From NCBI GenBank assembly GCA_950295325.1, contig OX485803.1:34053554-34117553 (forward strand): DNA of 64,000 nucleotides. The letters run 5' to 3'. The notes beneath the pieces were generated by a model. The model was not told the origin of the DNA. It saw nothing but the letters and a program-made list of their open reading frames with translations, and did no database searches. The translations under genes and the position numbers were made by a program. This DNA comes from Polytrichum commune (lineage: Eukaryota > Streptophyta > Polytrichopsida > Polytrichales > Polytrichaceae). Every line of letters starts with the position of its first letter. Within the stretch, counting starts at the first letter, position 1. Below are positions 33,701-43,547 of the stretch, one piece after another.

Positions 33701-36602
33701 ACCATGCTCTTTCTTGGTTTGGGTCGGTCGACCCAAACTAGGGTCTGTCTTGGTTTGGGTTGGTCGACCCAAACTAGATATTGTTTTTGGTCTTGTTTTT
33801 TGTCTTGCAAATTCTAATTTCTATATAACTTGGATTGTGTAGATGTTGGGGTTGAACATCTACTCGTACATAGAGGATGGCGATCTGCAATTTTACAGGA
33901 CGCAAAAATCGCTGGCAAAGAAGATGGATATCCTCGATTGGATCCCGGGAAGCTACGTGGACGAGGTTGTTGAGGGGGGTGAGAACCCTCTTGATAGGGC
34001 GAGGCGGATCAACCCGGAAGAAATTGCGATGAGGGCAACAACCCAATTACCCGAACCTCTAGTCGGGTTGCATCCGGGCAATCCGTCCCGTACAGGAGGT
34101 GGAGAGCTGGAAGAGGAGGAGGAGGAAGAAGAACACGGAGAGGAGGAAAAGGAGGGGGATGTGGAAGAAGGGGCAACGGGATTCACGCAAGAATCCGAAG
34201 CCCCTCAGAGGAAGAAGGCTATGCGTGTGGCAACCCCGCAGAGTAAGATGATGCCCGTCCTTACGGTGGACGATGCGAGGGACATGTACTCCAGGGACGC
34301 GACTGCCACGTTCCGGGAGAGGAGGAAGTTAAAGGGAAAGAAGCTCTATGGCGATTACGCATTGGAGGAGACCATTGCCATTAGCAGCGAGGACGACGAC
34401 GACATTGAGCTCGCCAAACGGCTCAGATCGGATCCCCCCTCCCCGACAGCGTTCGCAGGCATGGTTAGGGTGAAACCCGAGGTCCTCACTGTGGAGGAAG
34501 CCAACGAGAAGATGCGTAGAAACGAGGAGCAGCGCGTCCGCCTGCAGAGGGCTGCTGCGGAAGAACCCTCCGTGCGGAACGAGGTCGCAGAGCTGAGGGC
34601 TCTCCTCTTGGAACAAGAAAGACTAAGGGCGATGGCCCAACCTCCATCCAGCGCCGACTTGATATCGCAAGTCATACAAGGGATGTGGGCGCAAGGATTG
34701 GTGGTGGCTCCGTCCAGCTCGTTTCCGCACTTGCCCCCCGGTTTCCCAGCGCAGAGCATCCCTCAGCACCCAGTGTCGCAAGGGTCATTCAGTTTCCAGC
34801 ACATGATGCGGCCGCCCCATGTTCCGTACGCGCCGGTCCAACAAGTGGACGATCCCAACATCTGGCGCGTATCTGGAGCCTCCTCCCCGTTGGGCCCTCC
34901 ACCACTACGGCCCCCCATAGTCATGGCGCCCCCTCACCAGGCGGACGATCCGAGGATGTTTGGGTCGACCGACCCAAACCCACCGTCGACTGTAGTGCCC
35001 CAAGGCGCCTCCCCCGATGCAGGACAGTTTGGGTCGGGCGACCCAAACCCCGCAGCAGCTCAGTCCTCCCTTGACGAACTTGTGTCTCAAAAAGACACAA
35101 CCATGTTAGATGTTGAAGGCCTCCAAGGGCCTGGTGATACCTCTACTCCTAACCAAATCGATGAACCTATGCATGATGCATATGCGGAGATTGGTTTAGG
35201 ACAAGGGCCTGATGCTCAACCTTTGCAGGACAAGGTCCCTGACGTAGGCAGAGAAGGCGGTGGCGAGAGAGGTGGGGCACCGGGGACGGTGGAGGCATCC
35301 ACATCGTCGAGACATGACCAGGGCGAGGTAACACACTGAGCCCTCCCAGTTTGGGTCGACCGACCCAAACTTCCTTGGTCATTGTCTTGTTGGCGTGGTC
35401 GTGTCCCCCTTAGCTATGAGGAACTACACCCCCCGACGCACCCAACAACGTGCTCACCCCCGCGATCCCCTTCGTCTCACCTCACTCGACTACGCTCGAC
35501 CTTGGCGGCGCGCAACCAATTTTGTAGATGTAGAATTAGGATAGTGTGAATGCCCTCGTTCACCGCGCCCCCCCCCCATAAAATTGTACATAGAGATTTG
35601 TAACAATAAAATTATTATTTTTGGCGCCCATATGTTAGCATCCGTGTCCCAATGTATGTTGTTCCCCTTGTATGTTTTTGTTGCCACCAATGGTCCAATT
35701 CTTCTTGTGTTTGCACAAAATTTCCGTTCTGCTTGAATTAAACATAGCATAACATAGTCCTCGCCGCCTTCTCTCGCTCGTCGCCGCAGGGATCGGAGCA
35801 TAGCGTCGTGGCTCCCCACCGGTCCTCCCCGAGGAGCGTGGAGGACAGCGCGGTGGTCCCCCCGATTTTGCCCTCGCCACCTTCGCCTCCCAAGACCCGG
35901 TTCCTGGTGCTAGACCTCAACGGGGTCCTCGTCCAGTGCGTGCACTGTCCCAGGGTCCCCACGGTGCCTTTCTGCAAGCCCGAGGACGGGAACTACGATG
36001 GACCCCCCGCGTACATCAAAAGCAAGCTAGTGTACCTCCGCCCGTCCCTTCGGCGCTTCCTGCAGGTCGCCCTATCCAAATGGTGGGTGATCATTTGGAG
36101 CTCCATGAAGTCCGAGAATACCCAGGCCGTCGTGGAGTTCATCTTCAAGGGACTCCAACCCCCGTGCTTGGTCCTAGGACATGATTCTTGTAAAACATTG
36201 TACACCCCCGAGGGCAGGGTTGTGAAGAAGCCCAACAATCCCGCCGTAAACCAATTTCTTAAGGTCTTGAAGCCAATCGTATGGGACCAGCGCCCCAACA
36301 TGGTCAGCTGTCCCTACGACGTTCGCCCCACCCGTGACAACACGTTGATGGTGGACGACAGCGCTTCCAAGAACATTTTGAACCCGACCTCGAACTTCAT
36401 AGTTTGCCCGACATGGACGGTCGAGAAGGTCCGAGACCGCTTTTTGTTAGACCTACTTAAGTACCTTCAAACGCTCGTGGGGAGCGGACTACCCGTGCCC
36501 CGGTTCCTTAGTTGTAATCCGATAGGCGAAAGATACATGGATCCGAAGGACTATATGTACAGAGAGTTGTATGCTCACGCGAAATATAATAAACTCATTT
36601 GA
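30784..36602 (+). CDS. giant ParB-like / HAD-phosphatase fusion protein, four exons
   Basis: Exons 30784-32109, 32322-33653, 33843-35327 and 35790-36602 join in phase 0 at GT..AG introns (donors GTGAGT, GTAAGT, GTAACA) to give about 1,651 residues. Exon 1 (1-442) has a Ser/Pro/Thr-rich linker and then NFWLIDGQHSVEASKKI. DGQHS at 347-351 resembles the ParB/DGQHR nuclease-like box. Exon 2 (443-886) ends GDCIFNVFGGSKPVYAAM, reminiscent of motif I of N4/N6 DNA methylases but without the usual FxGxG. Exon 3 (887-1381) has an acidic stretch near 975-997, coiled-coil-like helices and a Pro-rich tail. Exon 4 is an FCP1/NIF-type HAD domain: LDLNGVL with Asp1423, IWSSM near 1485 and Asp-Asp 1570-1571. 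The second motif-I Asp is Asn (DLN), as in a plant HAD subgroup, so phosphatase activity is uncertain. All exons are open and codon use is GC-rich against an AT-rich surround, so the gene looks recently active. Whether exon 4 truly ends at the TGA or splices onward is unsettled. Confidence 0.7.
32119..32232. repeat. three palindromes in intron 1 of the coding region
   Basis: Copies at 32119-32140 (centre AT, one arm mismatch), 32165-32186 (arms altered at the ends, centre CT) and 32211-32232 (perfect arms, centre AT) lie 46 bases apart in the 212-bp intron. The first begins nine bases after the splice donor. Confidence 0.92.
33683..33774. repeat. three palindromes in intron 2 of the coding region
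   Basis: A shortened copy at about 33683-33702, a perfect one at 33717-33738 (centre GT) and a near-perfect one at 33753-33774 fill the 189-bp intron between exons 2 and 3. The last two are 36 bases apart. Confidence 0.92.
34958..35048. repeat. two palindromes inside coding exon 3
   Basis: Perfect-armed copies at 34958-34979 (centre AC) and 35027-35048 (centre GG) are translated in frame as MFGSTDPNP and QFGSGDPNP. They lie in the Pro/Ala-rich low-complexity tail of exon 3, where an insertion would be tolerated. Their spacing of 69 bases keeps the frame. Confidence 0.93.
35349..35370. repeat. palindrome in intron 3 of the coding region
   Basis: A perfect-armed copy (centre AC) begins 22 bases after the splice donor at 35328, within the 462-bp intron before the HAD exon. 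Confidence 0.93.
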
Positions 36603-36718
36603 GATACTACATGGTGTGCCATTGTGTGTGATATATTATGCCTCAATTGTATATCGATTTTCACATGCTCCCCCCCCCTCCCCTTGGGTTTTGTTTGTTT
36701 TAATTTTGCCATCAGCGT

Positions 36719-37510
36719 TTGGAGCCCTCGATTGAGATCGTCAGCGAATCAAACTTGGGGGGCTTCTTCTACAAGACCGTCTACGATGCCGCGTCCACCA
36801 TCGACTACTCCAAGGAGCCTATTGACGCCGGTGTCGTCGATAGCCCCCCACCCAAGCAAATCTTCCGGCATTCTCCGTCCCCGTCGCCGCTCAAGGGCAT
36901 AAATCGCAAATGCGTCCGGACGTCCCCCTCTCGGCCCGGCGGCAGTAGTACACCTCAACGGCGGCTGCGGATGGACGCTCGGCCTACGAAGAGTGGAACC
37001 CTTCCTATTCCTTTGCGGGACGCATTGCCCCTCCTCGCCAACTCCGACGGGAACGCCCCCGGTGACAAGGTGAACCCCCCTCCCCCCCCCCCCAAAACAT
37101 GGTTAATCGCGCATTACAATCATCCCGCACTTAAAAAATGAACGTGTGACACGTTTGGGTCTTCTTCCCTAAACTAACACGTGTGTTCATGCATTGACGC
37201 GTTGCAGGTTGCTCCCACCCGTAAACCTATGCGGGCTAGTGTGTCCGTCGAGTTGGAGCGTTTCTACTCCATGACCAGAAATGCAAGACAGTCCACTTCA
37301 TCGTATTCGAATTCTTCGTCGTATAATTCGGGCGGCCGACGGAATCCAAAATGTGTTATTGATGGCGGTCACCCCAAGAATGGCTATAGTCGCGGGGCGG
37401 AGATTTTCAGGAATGTTGAAGCAATGCGAGCAAAAGAAGCCGCAGCAAAAGAAAAAGAGGCAAAAGAAAAAAAAGCAAAAGAAAAAGAGGCAATCTCCGA
37501 GGCTAGATAG
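36719..37510 (+). CDS. probable downstream exons of the large gene
   Basis: Two open stretches join cleanly: an exon to 37069 (donor GTGAAC) and 37208-37510 (acceptor TTGCAG). They read ...GNAPGDK then VAPTRKPMRASVSVELERFY and end in a Lys/Glu/Ala-rich helix (KEKEAKEKKAKEKEA) before TAG. The 5' border is unsure. Acceptor CATCAG before 36719 would be phase 0. Acceptor GTCAG at about 36743 would pair in frame with a donor GTATGC in the final codons of the HAD exon, removing its TGA. The first part contains a Ser/Pro-rich linker. No family is recognised. It may be an alternative C-terminus of the large protein or part of a neighbouring gene. Confidence 0.45.
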
Positions 37511-37639
37511 GCCATAGTAGGCGTAGGGTTTTGGGCCATAGGCAATATGATTTTGGGTCGCACTATCCAATGGATGTGTGGTGTTAGCATGCTATGCATT
37601 TTACATGCCATACTTTGTATGTTTTTTTTGCAATAATAT

Positions 37640-37915
37640 AAGTGTCACATGATTTCCCCTTCCATATGGTCTAAGGTTTGGATTGCCCTACCTAAACCAT
37701 CACAAATACGAGTTTGGAATATTTTGTATGTTATATTATATTGCTTGACATATCTCCCCTTCAATATGATCTATGGTTTGGATTGCCCTGCCTAAACCAT
37801 ATTCATACAAGCTCTCATATTTTGTGTGTGATAATATGAATGTTTTAAGATTTCCCATTCAACGTGGCCTAAGGTTTGGATTGCTCACCCTAAACAATCA
37901 CGAATATGAGATATT
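37640..37915. repeat. ~100-bp tandem repeat, three units
   Basis: Three imperfect units are marked by AAGGTTTGGATTGCCCTACC or close variants at about 37672, 37773 and 37871, each preceded by TTTCCCCTTC- or CTCCCCTTCA-like sequence. They lie just beyond the large gene and could be its 3' flank or the end region of a mobile element. Confidence 0.75.
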
Positions 37916-40900
37916 AATGGGGTTCTTGGTCTAAACACCCGCTTCAAAGTGTTCGCATCTTACAACTTTCTCCAATATGTGTTCCATTTATCCTTGTCCT
38001 TATTTATGTGAATGTCTCAAAATGCCCAAAAAGTCTCAATTTAACGAATATAGTGTTATGTGCGGTAGTTGGTGTTGTGTGACATTTCTTCGTGTGGTTG
38101 TTGTATGGATGTATGGCGGAGTGGGTTGTGTATTGAAATGATTTGTAAGTTCTGAGTTTAGGGTTGCATAATACCTTTGGGAAGTTGGAGCAGCCTTTGA
38201 TGCGTGTGTGTGGACTGTGTGTGTGGGTTGTGGATGGGCGGTGGCGGCTGGTTTTTGGTGTAGCTCCTCCGAGAGTGCCATCTACTCCCTGCTCCTGCGT
38301 CGTTGGAAGGTGGCTGCGACGACTGTGTTGGAGGTTGTTTAGGTTGCCGGTGTAGATCGCGAGTATAGAGACAGGGGGTGTGGAAAGTAGCATTTTTAGG
38401 TTTAGGTTTGAAGAATTGCAATGCTTGCTGGGGGCTGCAGAGTGTACAGAACACTAGTACAATGATAAGAGAATGTTTTTGAAGACTACTCCATTGTTGC
38501 TTGTTGGATCTGGTGTTTGGTGTGTTGATTGTCGCCGCTAGGGTTCTGTGTCTTCGCTTATGGGACTCCTGCTTGTTTTTCCTTCTGAGGAGGTTGTCCT
38601 TACGCGCGTGCTGGTGCAGTGCTGTGGGGGGTGGTTCTTGTGTCTTATGTCTAGTCTCTGCGTTCAAGTTCTTCACAATGGCCTGCGGCAGAGTGGTAGC
38701 AGGTGTGTGTTGCGGTGCGGCGGGAGCGGCCATCAATCTCTCTTCAAATACTAATAACTACTTAATAACTACTCTTAGACCCAATTACTTAAATGGTTGA
38801 TACCCGGCTTCCAACCTCCCTTGAAGTCCACTTAATAGCAAAGCCTTCCTGATGGCAAAACTAGTGGTTACCGGCTTCTCCCTTGTGTTACCTCGATCCC
38901 CTTGGCTGCTAGCTCCTTCTTGTCTACAACTAATGTCTCCTCTTAGCTACGGCTGTTGTCTCCATTGTCTTTGGCAGCTACCTTTCTCATTTCGGTTGTT
39001 ATCTCAACTCCTTGAGTCCTTCTAAACTTAGATCTAATGCTGCTCAAACACACTCACACCTCAAAACCCTCTTCTCCCGACATTTCTCACACAACCAAAC
39101 TTGTGATTGCAAATACATACACCCCCCCCCCCCCAATTTATATCCCTAATCTTTCATTTATCATATGCTCACGATAGGTAGTAACCCCTCCATCGTTACC
39201 AAAGCACGAGCTTCTAGACAATGGTTGGTCAAAGGACCAAGAACACAATGGTGCCAACACACCGTTCTTCTCTGTCTTTTCTTATGGAGTTATCATCTCA
39301 CGATTAGAAGCAATGCTACTAGCTTGGAGGATAATTTGACATTGAAAGAAAGGGAATGGCTAGTAGTATGCTTCCAGCTGCTCAAAAACTGCCCTTCAAC
39401 TAATGAATGTCACGATATTGTCTACACTAAATATGATATTTAGTGACACCAGTTCTAATTGTCTTGCTCAATACTAATTGTAAACTGTAGAAAAGTGTCA
39501 CCAACACTAAACGTTAACCCAACATCATTTGTCATTCCTTGTAAATTTGGGGGGGGGGGGATTAGAGTTACAGTGTTGTAATTACTGTCACTTACCAAAT
39601 GATTTTTCATCCAAATTTCAATCATCCATGACACTATTTCATCACAAGTTGCTGACAAGAGGAGGTAGAGTTTTGGCCAATGGATGAACTCATCCATCAT
39701 CTATCCATCCATCATCCATGACGATATGTGTTCAGTTATTCATAAGAAATGCCACCCGAAAAGTTACCATAGTGACATTAAATATGGCACTAAATATCAT
39801 ATTCAGTGTACTTCTTGCAAGCCCGGTGAAGAAAATCTAAGGTAGGAAATCATAACCCATTAATGACCACTAGTGGTGCACTAGAGTAGGAGCAAAGTGG
39901 TTCTTGTGCGGATCCAAAATGGCTAAATTAATTAGAAAAGTGGTGGTCCGAAAAGGACGCATGGCTATATGAAATGCAATGATTGGCCGGATAGGTGTTG
40001 TTTCACACCACTTGTGATCACTTTTGGGTGCCATTAAGTTAACCGTTTTGCGTGTCTTTGTATGTGGAGTAGAATATTTTGATGTTTAATTTAGGGAGAC
40101 TCTATTGTACAAAGAGGGGGTTTGACTTACTCGCCTCTTTGAAAAAATGTAATTGATTATTTACAAGGAATAAGATTACGAAACAACTTGCATTCCTCAT
40201 CATTTCCTCTTCTCCATCTCTGAAAAATATTGCACAAAATTTCAAGCCACTCTTTCTAGCCAAATCACCTTATTTTCACGGGTCATGGTATTCATACCTT
40301 ACTTTTATGCATCATTGTGAGACTCAAAAACTTTCTCTATGGAAACTCTTTTGAAGTTTGTGCGCCTAGGTCAAAGGCTGATCCTTGCTTACGTAAATTG
40401 CTCAAGGAGAGAAATCATACTATATGGCCATGGCCATTGCCATTGAGACACATTGCAAGTGCAAGGAGGCAGGCAGCCCATCAACATTGCAGGAGTTTTG
40501 AGTTAATCATCACCACGCGGGATTCGGGAACACGCCAGACTGTAGATAATTTCACGACTTCCTTGCCAGCATGCAAAGTTTCAGTATATTAACAATCAAG
40601 ATGGCAATTGTTATCAGCATTGGACTCAGTATCGATCTTCCAAAGATTGGTGGCAGAATCTTTATTTGCAACCTAGTATTTAGTACTAGGACTTTCACAA
40701 AGGAAAGTTTCCCAACACTAAATAATATAAGCATCTTGAGATTCAATAACAATCTTGGAATTTCTGCCGATAGCTTGTTGTAGAACTGGGTTCCTCAATA
40801 TCCAATACATATTCTACTGCTCATATGACTAGTTGAACACATCATTCTTCGGCTCATTGCCGAACGTCATGATCTTCAATCACCCAGCCTGATCAGGAAC

Positions 40901-41275
40901 TGAATGTATGCATATCTCCGACCATCGATCAAGCGCCCCACGAAGTCATGAGGTGATCTGTCAATACCAAAACAAACAGAAATGTTAATTATTGGTGGCA
41001 GATACTCACAAAACCCAGCCACATCACCAGTCTCCATGAATTCTGTAAGTAGAGGAAGTATGTTGCAATGCACAATTAAGTTCCATGATCAGATTGCATT
41101 ACAATACTTTCACTATGGGCGACCAATTGAGCTCTAATTCCCGGCTTGATCTTGAATAACGATCGATTCGATTGTGCACGAAAGAACTCAAGCAGTGCCA
41201 CTTTGGCATGCAGAGAATTATTCGGAAGTGATGTAGTGTCATACCTGACTTGATGGAGATGAACGCAAGTTAGTT
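37916..41275. other. intergenic sequence without supported genes
   Basis: GT-rich plus strand at 38040-38750 leaves long minus-strand frames rich in Thr, Pro, His and Gln, probably through composition. A C-run lies at 39121-39134. Possible terminal exons of an unknown minus-strand gene near 40870-41070 are discussed among the rejected items. Confidence 0.35.
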
Positions 41276-41662
41276 CTACACGGAGCAGTCGAGGGCGCCG
41301 AGAACGAGGCCCAGCAGAGAGCTTACCAACCCGCCCAGCAAGTTGGTGACAGCCGTTGCGACCCCGCCCACCGTCACCTGAATGCCATTCACAACTTCGG
41401 TGAGGACCACCTCGGTGACACCCAAGGGGCAGTTGTAGGACGCTGTAATCTCCTTCCCCAGGCTGTCCACCAAGCTCACGGTCAGGCCCATCACCTCTTG
41501 AGTGACGTTGACGACGGCTGTGACACCCGCCGCGATGTCGATGCCATTCACGGTGATGTCCAGCGGAGTCTCGTTCTTGCAATTCACCTCGTTCCCATGC
41601 ACCGCCATCGCGGCGGCGAACAGGACCATGCAGATGAGAGCGCTCTTCGCAGCGGACGCCAT
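41276..41662 (-). CDS. small secreted protein with internal repeat, unknown family
   Basis: The 128-residue protein starts at the ATG at 41662, in good context (AATGG). Residues 1-23 form a typical signal peptide: a short basic start, hydrophobic ICMVLFAAAMA, and likely cleavage after AVHG. The mature part has three cysteines (28, 78, 126), N-glycosylation sequons at Asn30 and Asn52, and a hydrophobic Leu/Gly/Val-rich C-terminus (LLGGLVSSLLGLVLGALDC). Two segments are alike: VNGIDIAAGVTAVVNV (38-53) and VNGIQVTVGGVATAVTN (91-107), suggesting a duplicated beta unit. Codon use is strongly GC-rich compared with flanks, supporting a real gene. It is a single exon. I do not recognise the family; a cell-wall or extracellular role is only a guess. 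Confidence 0.7.
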   Translation of the reverse strand: MASAAKSALICMVLFAAAMAVHGNEVNCKNETPLDITVNGIDIAAGVTAVVNVTQEVMGLTVSLVDSLGKEITASYNCPLGVTEVVLTEVVNGIQVTVGGVATAVTNLLGGLVSSLLGLVLGALDCSV

Positions 41663-43547
41663 TTGATCTCTCGATCCAACTTTCTGAATCCTCGTGAGGT
41701 GCCGGAGCTGTATAAAGCTGGAGGAGAAGTATGAGGAGGGTGGATCTGGTAGCTGCAGCTGCTGCAATGGAAGATGATGGTGAGAACTCCGAGGACGTTG
41801 TGCAGATCATATAGCTGATCGACTCCGTCATACGTGATCTGGACACCTTTACAACGTCGGCGTCGCCGCGTAATTCCACATCAGGAAAGTGTTGTCGACG
41901 TGCCATCTGCCAACCGATGATAATCCTTCATGAGTCGTGCCTCGACGCTCCTGCATTTGGATTATCTCCTTCCGGTGCACTTTAGGCAAACTTTAGGCTT
42001 TCGACTGCACCTGCATGCATGGTCACTTGCAGGTGATGAACGCCGACTTGAATCATGTGCATACATGGGGAGTCAACAATCGACTTTCGTGGAGTAGCTG
42101 AATCAACTAAGGCCTGCACAATGTAGTCTCCGAGTGATGAGGGAACGCTGCACAAGAACCCGCAGTTACCTCCGACTTAGTGCTCACTGCGTCTGACCAA
42201 TCTATACTGGATCCGCCTTGGTTGTGGTGCTCAATCGTGTCAAAGTGTAAGCCAACGCTGGAGATGCATTTGGCATTTTCTTCCTCGTAAGTACCCATAG
42301 ATTTCTTACATTACTCTGAGCTTCAGTGTTAAGTCCTTCGGCTATGGCCGGTTCTTGGGCAATACTTAGATGTATAAACAGCCAAGAGTCCTAAACCCTA
42401 AATCTTTGAAGCGCTCAATACGAGCTTTGATTCACAAAGTGTGTAGACCTCTTTGATTCACATGCTGGCCGTGGGACTCCATCAAGTGCATGTATGTGTA
42501 AATGCACATTCGGATGACCACCAAAGACGGGAAGCTGATGATTAAAAATTCACAGTTCTGGATCTTCGATGCTCACAGCAACTTCAATGAGCGTGTCGAA
42601 ATTCTCAGCAACTATTTCCCACATGGCTTCCTGCTCTGCATCATAGCCAATTTTGCAGACATGGAATGCCAGAAGGATTCATGAGAGGAAGGATCATGTG
42701 TTGCATACAATCAATTCTAATTACAAACTAGGATCAGCCTAAGCACAGAGCGATGCATCCATTCAAATTGTTCAGTGGAGAAATTAAAAGATATTCAACA
42801 GATAATACATTCAATTCAGTGCTCAATTTCAAAAAGTTGGGATTTTTGAATATCTTCAATTGTGCACTCTCATGGAAGAGTGTAGGTAGCTGGATTGAAA
42901 AAAAATCATGCAAGTTGTGTTTGGTTGGTGAATCAGAACTGACAAACTTTTGAAACATGTTATCCATTTGAAAAGCATTCAAGGGATATCTCAGTACTGG
43001 ACAGTATGTATCCACTCACTTAGACTGACGTAGAATGGCAAGGACAATTTTCACATTTTTTCTGAATTGACATTTTGCAAATTCTAGTCAAAGTTTTCGC
43101 CCATGGCCCATGACCCAAATTCGACAAGCATTACCCTAGAATGTTGTCTAGATTGACACAAAATGATTATTTTCTAGAAGAAGTTGAGTAGAGAAGAGAG
43201 GTTCCTGGGGTACAAGGGCTAGTAAACAATTGGGGTATGTGTATGATCTAGAACTTGCTACATATAGTAGAGCAATAAAATGAAAACTGAGAGATGTCAA
43301 TTCTAAGCACTGGTTGTCTAAATCTAGAGTTGCCATGTTGAAGATGTCCCAACCATCCTTGAGGGCTAGAAACCCAGAATTGTTAAAGAGAAAGGATGTA
43401 ATTTAATTCAGTTCAATATAATGTGTACACACATCCGACTAGTGCATCCGGTGGTGAATCAACATTGTGGGATTTCATTGGATATTATTGGTGGTTGTTC
43501 ACAACCAAACAACTTGACCTCTACCAAGTTCTCATTGGTTTGATTTA
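41663..43547. other. upstream region of the secreted-protein gene and intergenic sequence
   Basis: The first few hundred bases (to about 41950) are GC-richer and probably include promoter and leader of the minus-strand gene. No other gene is recognisable. Confidence 0.35.

Noticed and set aside
38004-38736. 192- and 129-codon minus-strand frames rich in Thr, Pro, His and Gln
   Set aside because: The plus strand is GT-rich, which removes stops from the minus strand. Overlapping frames show the same low complexity and there is no domain.
40876-41073. Possible terminal exons of a minus-strand gene (ETGDVAGF, then HDFVGRLIDGRRYAYIQFL)
   Set aside because: A GTGAGTAT donor and a TTGACAG acceptor are present and the peptide looks protein-like. 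I recognise no family, find no upstream exons, and the nearest upstream gene is a complete single exon.
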